64,000 nt of DNA, taken from the NCBI RefSeq assembly GCF_900109545.1, contig NZ_FOAP01000001.1, forward strand, positions 620,001 through 684,000, written 5' to 3'. The translations under genes were made by a program, and so were the position numbers. Under the pieces are notes generated by a model. That model saw only the letters and a program-made list of their open reading frames with translations. It made no database searches and was not told the origin of the DNA. Positions 57,714-64,000 of the stretch are shown here, piece by piece (within the stretch, counting starts at the first letter, position 1; every line of letters starts with the position of its first letter). This DNA is from Stigmatella aurantiaca. GTDB lineage: Bacteria; Myxococcota; Myxococcia; Myxococcales; Myxococcaceae.

Positions 57714-59075
57714 ATGGAACTCAACGAGATTCTGCAGATCGCGCTTCGGGGGGGTGCCTCCGATATCCACCTGAAAGCCGGACTCCCTCCCATGTTCCGA
57801 GTGGATGGTTCGCTCGTGCCCCTCAAGGACGGCAAGCGTCTGCCGCCGGAGGAGGTCGCGCGCATGGCCTTCGGCATCATGAACGAGTTCCAGAAGGAGA
57901 AGTTCAAGGCGAGCAACGAGGTGGACCTGGCTTACGGAGTGCCGGGCCTCGGGCGCTTCCGCGTGAACATCTTCCAGCAGCGCGGCACCATCGGCTCGGT
58001 GCTGCGCGTCATCCCCTTCAAGGTGATGACCATCAAGGACCTGCTGCTGCCGCCCATCCTCGAGAAGATCTGCGGCGAGGAGCGCGGGCTCGTGCTCGTC
58101 ACGGGCACCACCGGCTCGGGCAAGTCCACCACGCTCGCGGCGATGATCGATCACATCAACGCCAACGAGACCAACCACATCATGACGGTCGAGGACCCCA
58201 TCGAGTTCCTCATCCGTGACAAGCGCTCCATCATCAACCAGCGCGAGGTGGGCGTGGACACCATGTCCTTCTCGCAGGCGCTCAAGAGCGCGCTGCGGCA
58301 GGACCCGGACGTCATCCTCGTGGGCGAAATGCGCGACTACGAGACCATCGAGACGGCGCTCCACGCGGCGGAGACGGGCCACTTGGTGATGTCCACGCTG
58401 CACACGCTGGACGCCACGGAGACCATCAACCGCATCGTGTCCGCCTTCCCGCCGCACCAGCAGAAGCAGGTGCGCTTGCAGCTCGCCGCGGTGCTCAAGG
58501 CCGTCGTCAGCCAGCGCCTCGTTCCGCGCGCGGACGGCAAGGGCCGCGTGGCCGCGGTGGAAATCCTCCGCGTCACCACGCGCGTGCGTGAGCTCATCGA
58601 GGACAAGGACCGCACGAAGGAGATCCACGACGCCATCGCCCAGGGCTTCGACTCGTACGGGATGCAGACCTTCGACCAGTCGCTGATGGGGCTGGTGCGC
58701 AATGGCCTCGTCTCCTACGAGGAGGCCCACCGGCAGGCGACGAACCCGGACGACTTCGCGCTGCGCTTCTCCGGCATCAGCGGGACGGCCGACTCCAAGT
58801 GGGACAACTTCGATGGCAAGACGGGCGAGGCCAAGCCCGTGCCGGGCACCGCGCAGTTCGCCCAGAAGGGGGCTCCGGGGGGCGCCGTGCCTCCGCCCGC
58901 TCCCGGGGCCGCGCGTGCCGGTGCGCCGCCGCCGCCTCCGCCTGCCGCCGCCCGTGCCGCGGCGACGCCACCGCCGCCTCCAGGCGCCCGTCCCGCCGCG
59001 GGTGGGCCTGCCCGGCCGCCGCCGCCTCCGGCCGCTGCCGGGGGAGACGACGACTTCAGCATCGAGCGCTTCTGA
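57714..59075 (+). CDS. pilT: PilT-family twitching motility ATPase with long Pro/Ala-rich tail
   Basis: This 453-residue protein has a PilT body in about 1-355: MELNEILQIALRGGASDIHLKAG, Walker A GTTGSGKST, the Asp box TVEDPIEFL, Walker B DPDVILVGEMRD and the His box STLHTLDATETINR. Type IV pilus retraction ATPases are usually about 340-380 residues. Here a roughly 95-residue tail follows that is Pro/Ala/Gly-rich (about 375-440) and closes DDDFSIERF. Myxobacteria carry several PilT paralogues, so this need not be the main retraction motor. It lies away from any visible pilus cluster. A ribosome binding site is not obvious, and the rpsI terminator separates it from that operon. Confidence 0.93.
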   Translation: MELNEILQIALRGGASDIHLKAGLPPMFRVDGSLVPLKDGKRLPPEEVARMAFGIMNEFQKEKFKASNEVDLAYGVPGLGRFRVNIFQQRGTIGSVLRVIPFKVMTIKDLLLPPILEKICGEERGLVLVTGTTGSGKSTTLAAMIDHINANETNHIMTVEDPIEFLIRDKRSIINQREVGVDTMSFSQALKSALRQDPDVILVGEMRDYETIETALHAAETGHLVMSTLHTLDATETINRIVSAFPPHQQKQVRLQLAAVLKAVVSQRLVPRADGKGRVAAVEILRVTTRVRELIEDKDRTKEIHDAIAQGFDSYGMQTFDQSLMGLVRNGLVSYEEAHRQATNPDDFALRFSGISGTADSKWDNFDGKTGEAKPVPGTAQFAQKGAPGGAVPPPAPGAARAGAPPPPPPAAARAAATPPPPPGARPAAGGPARPPPPPAAAGGDDDFSIERF

Positions 59076-59090
59076 GCCGGGTCCCGGCAC

Positions 59091-59117
59091 GGCCCATCCT
59101 CGGAACGAGGGTGGGCC
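59091..59117. terminator. Bidirectional hairpin between convergent pilT and hypothetical gene
   Basis: GGCCCATCCTCG (59091-59102) pairs with CGAGGGTGGGCC (59106-59117) through one G-T wobble over a 3-nt loop. It is centred in the 60-bp gap between the pilT stop and the stop of the minus-strand gene. No T-run follows on either side. Confidence 0.6.
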
Positions 59118-59135
59118 CAAGGCCGTGAGGGCTGC

Positions 59136-59873
59136 TCAGGCGTCGTCGTCGCCGAGCTGGGCGCGCAGGCGGGACAGGCGCATGGGGCCGATGAGCTTCT
59201 CCCGGGAGAGCACCTGCAGCAGCTCCACCGTGGCCCGCAGCCGCGCCTCCTGGAGTTCCTCGGGCTGCCCGGAGATTTCCCCTTCCATCAGCGTCTCCAG
59301 GTGCTCGGGGTTGATGGGGGCGGGGCCTTCGGACCAGGCGATGTCGAACAGGGCCTTGGCGATCTGCGTCCGGGCTTCGCGCTCCGCCTCCGAGGCCCCC
59401 GTCTGGGAGAACTTCAGCAGCAGGGCATCCACGCCCTCCCGGGTGAGGGCCGCGAGCGCGGGCACCTCGCCGAGCGCCTCCGCCACCCAGTCGGCGTCGA
59501 AGTCATCCACCTCGTCCTCGTAGCCGAAGGCCTCTTCCAGAAGGATGGAGGCGATGAAGGATTCGGTCTCCTCCTCGCTGGCGCCTTCGCCCAGGAGGGC
59601 CTCCCGGGCCTGGGCGGTGGCGGTGGCGAGCTTCGGCTCCTGGGCCAGGGAGCGCACGGCGGTGTGAGCGGCCAGCAGCACCAGCGTCGCCTGGACATCG
59701 GAGGCCAGCTTGCGGCCAGAGACGCCGAGGAGCTCGGCGCGCTGCTGGGGGTGGGCGGCCGCGGTGGCGGCGAAGAGCTGCTCCTCGGAGGAGAGGGGCT
59801 CACCCGACTTCTCCTTCTGGAGCGTTTCCCGGGCGGCATCGAGGTTGAGAAAGTGGGCAATGAGCGGGTGCAT
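59136..59873 (-). CDS. Helical protein of unknown function
   Basis: This protein of about 245 residues is Ala/Leu/Glu-rich, with no signal peptide, membrane segment or Cys. It looks almost entirely helical, with tandem amphipathic helices (QATLVLLAAHTAVRSLAQEP, EARTQIAKALFDIAWSEGP) and an acidic loop YEDEVDDFDADW. The ATG at 59873 is the first plausible start. It is divergent from recX with 34 bp between the starts. I recognise no family; a scaffold or regulatory role is possible. Confidence 0.65.
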   Translation of the reverse strand: MHPLIAHFLNLDAARETLQKEKSGEPLSSEEQLFAATAAAHPQQRAELLGVSGRKLASDVQATLVLLAAHTAVRSLAQEPKLATATAQAREALLGEGASEEETESFIASILLEEAFGYEDEVDDFDADWVAEALGEVPALAALTREGVDALLLKFSQTGASEAEREARTQIAKALFDIAWSEGPAPINPEHLETLMEGEISGQPEELQEARLRATVELLQVLSREKLIGPMRLSRLRAQLGDDDA

Positions 59874-59907
59874 GTCCGGCCTGTTACCACATGCTAGAGA
59901 GCGGGCG

Positions 59908-60414
59908 ATGACCACCGAAGCGGACGGGCCAGGGGACGTGCAGCGGGCGACGGATGCTTGCTTGCGGTTGCTGGCCCTGCGCGCCCGGAGCCGCCACGAG
60001 CTGCAAGCGGCCCTGCGGCGCAAGGGCTTCTCCGAGGAAGTGCAGGCCCAGGCCCTGGAGAAGCTCCAGGGCTTCGGCTACCTCGACGACGCGCGCTTCG
60101 CCCAGGACCGGGCCGCCGCGCTGCTGGGCAAGGGACGGCTGGGGCCCGAGGCGGTGCTCCAGCGGCTCCAGGCCCACGGGCTGGAAGGGGAGGTGGCCCG
60201 CGAGGCGGTGTCCGCCGCGGCCGGCGCGGTGGGGTTCGATGCCCTGGCCACCGCCCGCCAGGTGCTGGAGCGCCGGGGCCTGCTCGGGCGGCCTCTGGCC
60301 CCCAAGGAGCGGGCCCGCGCCGCACGCCTCCTCGACAGCCGGGGCTTCGCTCCGGACGTCATCCATCGGCTCCTCGGTGATCCATCGCTGGACCCCTCGG
60401 GGCTGGACGACTAG
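59908..60414 (+). CDS. recX: RecX regulatory protein
   Basis: This 168-residue protein has the RecX helical repeats: LLALRARSRHELQAALRRKGFSEEV, ALEKLQGFGYLDDARFAQDRAAALLGKGRLGP and LERRGLLGRPLAPKERARAARLLDSRGF. RecX inhibits or modulates RecA filaments. recA is not in the window. The ATG at 59908 follows GAGAGCGGGCG. The bamD-like gene begins 15 bp after its stop, so the genes may be co-transcribed. Confidence 0.93.
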   Translation: MTTEADGPGDVQRATDACLRLLALRARSRHELQAALRRKGFSEEVQAQALEKLQGFGYLDDARFAQDRAAALLGKGRLGPEAVLQRLQAHGLEGEVAREAVSAAAGAVGFDALATARQVLERRGLLGRPLAPKERARAARLLDSRGFAPDVIHRLLGDPSLDPSGLDD

Positions 60415-60429
60415 CTTGCGTGGGTGCTC

Positions 60430-61206
60430 ATGCGCCTCACCGCTTCCTGTCTGACCGCTTTCCTGTTGCTGTCCACCGGCTGTGCCTCGCTCTCCGAGCG
60501 TCAGGCGGGGGACCCGGACTATGCCGCCCAGGCCGACGAGAACCTCCGTCTGGGGGCCGAGGCCCTGGAGGGCCGGGACTTCTTCAAGGCCGAGCGGTAC
60601 TTCGAGTTCGTGAAGACGAAGTTCCCCTACCTGGAGGCCTCCAAGACGGCGGAGCTGCGGCTGGCGGACGTGGACTTCGCGCAGGACCGGTTCCCCGAGG
60701 CGCGCGAGAAGTACAACGCCTTCATCAAGGCCTTCCCCACCCACCCCCAGGTGGACTACGCGGCCTACCGCATCGCGCTCTCCCACGTGGAGGACATGCC
60801 CTCGGACTTCTTCCTGCTGCCGCCCTCCGAGGAGAAGGACCAGACGGAAGTGCAGTCCGCCATGCGCGCGCTGAACGACTTCCTGCGCCAGTATCCGGAG
60901 TCGCAGTACGTGCCGCAGGCCCGGGTCCAGGCGGACGACGCGAAGCGGCGGCTGGCGGAGCACGAGCTGTACGTGGCCGCCTTCTACCGCAAGCGCGAGC
61001 GCTGGCGGGCGGTGGCCCAGCGGCTGGAGGGCATGCTCAAGCGCTACCCCGGAACGCAGTACGAGGAGTCCGCCCTCTTCTCGCTCCACGAGGCCTACGT
61101 GAAGCTCAAGGAGCCCACCCGCGCACAGGAGACGCTGCGCCAGGTCATCCAGCGGCTGCCGGGGACGCCCGCCGCGGAGCGGGCGCAGCGCATGCTCGGC
61201 TCGTGA
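60430..61206 (+). CDS. bamD: BamD-like outer-membrane assembly lipoprotein
   Basis: This protein of about 258 residues has a lipobox LLSTGC (Cys18). TPR-like repeats follow in the BamD arrangement: LGAEALEGRDFFKAERYFEFVKTKFPYLE, LRLADVDFAQDRFPEAREKYNAFIKAFPTHPQ, SDFFLLPPSEEKDQT, LNDFLRQYPESQYV and QRLEGMLKRYPGTQYEESALFSL. BamD is the essential partner of BamA in inserting outer-membrane barrels. An alternative GTG start lies 6 bp upstream. The next gene starts inside its stop codon (GTGA). Confidence 0.88.
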   Translation: MRLTASCLTAFLLLSTGCASLSERQAGDPDYAAQADENLRLGAEALEGRDFFKAERYFEFVKTKFPYLEASKTAELRLADVDFAQDRFPEAREKYNAFIKAFPTHPQVDYAAYRIALSHVEDMPSDFFLLPPSEEKDQTEVQSAMRALNDFLRQYPESQYVPQARVQADDAKRRLAEHELYVAAFYRKRERWRAVAQRLEGMLKRYPGTQYEESALFSLHEAYVKLKEPTRAQETLRQVIQRLPGTPAAERAQRMLGS

Positions 61207-61904
61207 GGTCCAGCGAGGAGTGGAGCCGGCTGGGCGGGGGCCTCATCGTGGTGCTCGCGCTCGGCACGGTGCTCGCGGTGATGGCCCCCCGGGTGCTGGG
61301 GCTCGCGGCGGGGCCCGAGGTGGAGATCATCACCGCCTTGAAGCGCACCGAGGCCGACGGCCTGTCCGTGGCGCTGCCGGGCGTCTCCACCCCGCTCACG
61401 GGGCGCACGCACCGCTTTGCCCGCATCACCGTGCGCCTGGAGCCCGGGGGCCAGCGCGCCGAGGCCCTGGCCACCTTGGACTTCGACGGCAAGCTGGGCA
61501 AGACGGAGATCAGCTCGCTGGGGGTGGAGCGGGTGCCGTTCGTCCTGAAGGACGGAAGCTGGGAGCCCGAGGGCTCCGCGGCGCCCCGCCTGGCGGCGGT
61601 GGTGGCGGCGCTGGAGTTCCGGCGGCGGGCGCTGGAGGCCGGGGACACCTCGGCGCTGAACCGGCTGGTGGGGCGGGACGCGGGCGTGGAGGCCACGCAG
61701 CTGGACGCGGTGCTGGCCCTGGGGCGGCGGCGCTACCAGTCCCAGGCCTGGTACATCCGCATGGAGCGGGACGAGGCGGTGGTGACCGAGCGCTGGCGCC
61801 TGGAGGGCGTCCTGCCCTCCCGCCCGGTGGATGAGCAAGGGGAGCGGAGCCTTTCGCTGCTTCGGGACGGCGACGAATTCTTTTTTTCGCCCACTCTCAT
61901 GTAG
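61203..61904 (+). CDS. Single-pass membrane protein of unknown function
   Basis: This protein of about 233 residues has one membrane segment (LGGGLIVVLALGTVLAVMAPRVLGLAA, about 8-33), so it is anchored with a large domain outside the cytoplasm. The soluble part has two beta-rich stretches (FARITVRLEPGGQRAEALATLDFDGKLGKTEISSLGVERVPFVLKDG) and ends with RWRLEGVLPSRP. No family is recognised. It starts at GTG 61203 within the stop of the BamD-like gene, so translation is coupled. It may support outer-membrane assembly. Confidence 0.8.
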   Translation: MRSSEEWSRLGGGLIVVLALGTVLAVMAPRVLGLAAGPEVEIITALKRTEADGLSVALPGVSTPLTGRTHRFARITVRLEPGGQRAEALATLDFDGKLGKTEISSLGVERVPFVLKDGSWEPEGSAAPRLAAVVAALEFRRRALEAGDTSALNRLVGRDAGVEATQLDAVLALGRRRYQSQAWYIRMERDEAVVTERWRLEGVLPSRPVDEQGERSLSLLRDGDEFFFSPTLM

Positions 61905-61943
61905 GCTAACGGCTTCGATCGCCGGACCTGGCAAGGTTGGGAC

Positions 61944-62669
61944 ATGGACGAGCCGCTCAAGCAGCTACTGACCCTCGGGCGGGGGTACTTCGACAAGAAG
62001 CAGTACGCGCAGGCCGAGCAGTACCTCGCGCAGGTCGTCGAGCAGAACCAGTCGTTCGCCGACGTCTACAACATGCTCGGCATCATCTACCACGACCAGG
62101 GCCAGTTCGCCCGGGCGCAGCGGGCGTTCGAAGCAGCGCTCCGCATCAACCCGTCCTACACCGAGGCGGCGCTCAACCTGGCGGTCATCTACAACGACAT
62201 GGGCAAGTACGCCGAGGCGAAGGAGGTCTACCAAGGCGCCCTCGCCCAGCAGAAGAACGGCCCGGGCGAGATGGACCCCTACGTGAAGGGGAAGATCGCC
62301 AACATGTACGCCGACATCGGCAACGTGTTCTCCTCCAACGGCGCCTGGACCCAGGCCATCGAGGAGTACCAGCGCGCCCTGGCGCTCTGCCCTCAATTCG
62401 TGGATATCCGCATCAAGCTGGGAGATTCCCTGCGGGATGCGGGCCGACACGCGGAGGCGCTGGCGCAGTTCGAGCAGGCCATCGCGCAGAACCCCGCCTT
62501 CATGCCCGGTCGCATCCATTACGGAATCGCGCTTTACTCCGCGGGCCGCCGGGCGGAGGCTGTTCAGGTGTGGGAGGACGTCCTGTCGCGCAGTCCAGGC
62601 AACAAGAGCGCGCAGATGTACCTCAATCTGGTGAAGGAACCGGGCGGGAAGGCTGAACAGGCGAGCTGA
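61944..62669 (+). CDS. TPR-repeat protein
   Basis: This 241-residue protein has five to six TPRs: LLTLGRGYFDKKQYAQAEQYLAQVVEQ, VYNMLGIIYHDQGQFARAQRAFEAALRINP, AALNLAVIYNDMGKYAEAKEVYQGAL, MYADIGNVFSSNGAWTQAIEEYQRALALCP and IRIKLGDSLRDAGRHAEALAQFEQAI. It has no signal peptide, so it is cytoplasmic and probably a scaffold. It begins 39 bp after the membrane protein gene, and the FHA gene follows 37 bp later. A functional unit of TPR scaffold plus FHA regulator is plausible. Confidence 0.9.
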   Translation: MDEPLKQLLTLGRGYFDKKQYAQAEQYLAQVVEQNQSFADVYNMLGIIYHDQGQFARAQRAFEAALRINPSYTEAALNLAVIYNDMGKYAEAKEVYQGALAQQKNGPGEMDPYVKGKIANMYADIGNVFSSNGAWTQAIEEYQRALALCPQFVDIRIKLGDSLRDAGRHAEALAQFEQAIAQNPAFMPGRIHYGIALYSAGRRAEAVQVWEDVLSRSPGNKSAQMYLNLVKEPGGKAEQAS

Positions 62670-62706
62670 TAGTCATGGAAACCCTCTTCATCGAGGTTTC
62701 GGTACC

Positions 62707-63654
62707 GTGAGCGCTTCGAGCGGGCTGGCGAAGTCCTTTGCCCTCAAGTTCATTTCGGGGAAGTACCAGGGCGGTGAGTTCCCGTTGACGGGGGACAAGC
62801 AGATCGTCATTGGGCGGTCGAGCGAACTGGACATGGTGCTCGTGGAGGACATGGTCTCGCGCAAGCACGCGAAGATCATGATCGCCAGCGGCGCCATCAC
62901 CATCGAGGACCTGGGTTCCACCAACGGCACCTTCGTCAACGGCGAGAAGGTGAAGCAGGCGCGCCTGAAGGAAGGCGACCGCATCCTCATTGGGACTTCC
63001 ATCCTCAAGCTCATCCACCAGGGCGCGGACTCCCCGGAGCTGGACGCCAAGGCGGCCAAGGCCCGGCTGGAGGAGGCCGCGGCGGCGCAGGCGGCGCGCT
63101 CCACGAAGACTTCCTCCATGACGGGGAAGATCGAGGAGATTCCCCTGCCGGACCTGCTGCAGCTGTTCCACACGTCCAAGAAGAACGGCGTGCTGGTCAT
63201 CAGCAGCCAGACGGAAGGACGCATCTACCTGCGCCAGGGCCGCGTGTACTACGCGGTCATCGGCGACAACCACAACCTGGGCCCCCAGAAGAGCTTCAAC
63301 CGCATCATCACCTGGGAGCACGGCGACTTCGAGCTGCGCCAGCCGGACAACCAGGAGTTCATGGTGGAGCTGGACTCGTCCACCGAGGCGCTGCTGATGG
63401 ACGCGCTTCGCCAGCTCGACGAGTTCAAGCGCATCCAGCCGCAGCTGCCGGAGCTGGTGACGCCCATGCGGCTCTCGCAGCCCCTGATGGCCCAGCTCAA
63501 GGAGCTGACGCCCGAGCTGCTGGACGTGCTCCAGCTGGTGCACAACCACAAGACGCTCAGCGGCGTGCTGGACCACGCGGACCAGGACGACGTGATGACG
63601 GCCGAGTCGGTGCTCCTGCTGCTCAAGCGCGAGTACATCCAAGCGGAGGGCTGA
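62707..63654 (+). CDS. FHA domain - DUF4388 protein
   Basis: This 315-residue protein has an FHA domain (about 14-102: [30 protein letters not shown]) that binds phosphothreonine peptides. A DUF4388 (PATAN-like) domain follows (about 138-240: [47 protein letters not shown]). A helical C-terminus contains [20 protein letters not shown]. The pairing is common in myxobacteria, where DUF4388 links Ser/Thr kinase signalling to motility and development. Translation starts at GTG 62707. selD begins 3 nt after its stop codon (63654), so they are one transcript. Confidence 0.93.
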   Translation: MSASSGLAKSFALKFISGKYQGGEFPLTGDKQIVIGRSSELDMVLVEDMVSRKHAKIMIASGAITIEDLGSTNGTFVNGEKVKQARLKEGDRILIGTSILKLIHQGADSPELDAKAAKARLEEAAAAQAARSTKTSSMTGKIEEIPLPDLLQLFHTSKKNGVLVISSQTEGRIYLRQGRVYYAVIGDNHNLGPQKSFNRIITWEHGDFELRQPDNQEFMVELDSSTEALLMDALRQLDEFKRIQPQLPELVTPMRLSQPLMAQLKELTPELLDVLQLVHNHKTLSGVLDHADQDDVMTAESVLLLLKREYIQAEG

Positions 63655-63656
63655 CC

Positions 63657-64000
63657 ATGCCGGACGCGCCCAGCAAGCCCTTGCGCCTGACGGAGCGGAG
63701 CCACTGCGCGGGGTGCGCGGCCAAGCTGAAGGTGGGGGACCTGACGAAGGTCCTGCGCGGCCTGAAGACGGCGGCCGTGCCCCAGGCCCTGGTGGGCTTC
63801 TCCACTCACGACGACGCGGCCGTGTACCGGCTGTCGCCCGACATGGCTGTGGTGGAGACGGTCGACTTCTTCCCGCCGGTGGTGGACGACCCCTTCCAGT
63901 TCGGGGCCATCGCCGCGGCCAATGCGCTCTCGGACATCTACGCCATGGGCGCCCGGCCGCTGTTCGCGCTCAACCTGGTGTGCTTCCCCACGGACCTGCC
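63657..64000 (+). CDS. selD: Selenide, water dikinase SelD (3' truncated by window edge)
   Basis: The frame starts at ATG 63657 and is open to the window end, giving the first 114 codons. The N-terminal motif reads [15 protein letters not shown]20 aligns with catalytic Cys17 of E. coli SelD and K23 with Lys20, with an extra Cys at 17. ATP-binding residues follow: [28 protein letters not shown] and [28 protein letters not shown]. SelD makes selenophosphate for selenocysteine and selenouridine. It is coupled to the FHA gene by a 2-bp gap. Confidence 0.95.
   Translation, partial: MPDAPSKPLRLTERSHCAGCAAKLKVGDLTKVLRGLKTAAVPQALVGFSTHDDAAVYRLSPDMAVVETVDFFPPVVDDPFQFGAIAAANALSDIYAMGARPLFALNLVCFPTDL

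Noticed and set aside
1-64000. Search for CRISPR arrays, tRNA or rRNA genes, insertion sequences and prophage genes.
   Set aside because: No regularly spaced direct repeats, cloverleaf-like tRNA sequence, transposase or phage structural gene was recognised by eye; small elements could have been missed.

Overview
The window is about 64 kb of GC-rich bacterial chromosome. It is densely coded on both strands and cut at both ends: a histidine kinase is open at the left edge and selD at the right. The gene mix points to a myxobacterium, probably of the Cystobacterineae, but no rRNA or other phylogenetic marker was available to prove this. The mix includes kelch/PPC-type lipoproteins, a repeated secreted-protein module, an FHA-DUF4388 regulator, a PilT paralogue, stand-alone signalling domains, GAF kinases and many predicted outer-membrane lipoproteins. 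At least twelve genes encode lipoproteins with a clear lipobox. None has Asp or Lys at position +2, so outer-membrane sorting is the simplest reading.

Left part (1-20 kb) is the accessory region. It opens with a FixL/FixJ-like kinase-regulator pair. A large kelch lipoprotein follows, then a small PPC-like lipoprotein. Next come a stand-alone B12-binding domain with the hallmarks of the CarH-type photosensor and a GAF histidine kinase facing it. From 7.8 to 19.7 kb lie three secreted beta-helix proteins: a CBM35 plus GH87-like protein, a pectate-lyase-like protein, and a large protein with FN3 and F5/8C (CBM32) tails. Between and around them are a Cys-rich lipoprotein, a methyltransferase, a DUF952 protein, a Gly/Thr/Ser low-complexity exported protein, a metallophosphoesterase and a possible outer-membrane protein. 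The three beta-helix genes carry inverted repeats next to or around their ribosome binding sites, the strongest being a perfect 14-bp stem at 9835-9873.

Middle part (20-46 kb) is mostly metabolism and repair. The minus-strand run CRP-like domain / hydrolase / lipoprotein faces the plus-strand run trxB / Cys-Met PLP enzyme / moaC. A minus-strand run follows: YiiX-like peptidase / small protein / SirB1-like protein / Nudix hydrolase. The methionine locus is an ArsR-methyltransferase fusion overlapping metH, followed by a short MetE-like protein that keeps the zinc ligands. It is consistent with feedback control of methionine synthesis by SAM or S-adenosylhomocysteine. Next come mutY, an AAA ATPase with an altered Walker A motif, a divergent PD-(D/E)XK nuclease with four cysteines, tcdA and tatD. 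These could form a genome-maintenance neighbourhood.

Right part (46-64 kb) holds maf, a TPR-zincin lipoprotein coupled to an RlmI-like methyltransferase, a DeoR-MFS pair, an S9 peptidase lipoprotein, and a protein with 22 cysteines all in three-residue register. Then follow a UvrD/PcrA helicase, rplM-rpsI, a PilT with a long Pro/Ala tail, recX, a BamD-like lipoprotein, a membrane-anchored protein, a TPR protein, an FHA-DUF4388 regulator and the start of selD.

No tRNA, rRNA, CRISPR array, insertion sequence, prophage or attachment site was recognised. All functional calls rest on reading motifs by eye. No database search was possible.
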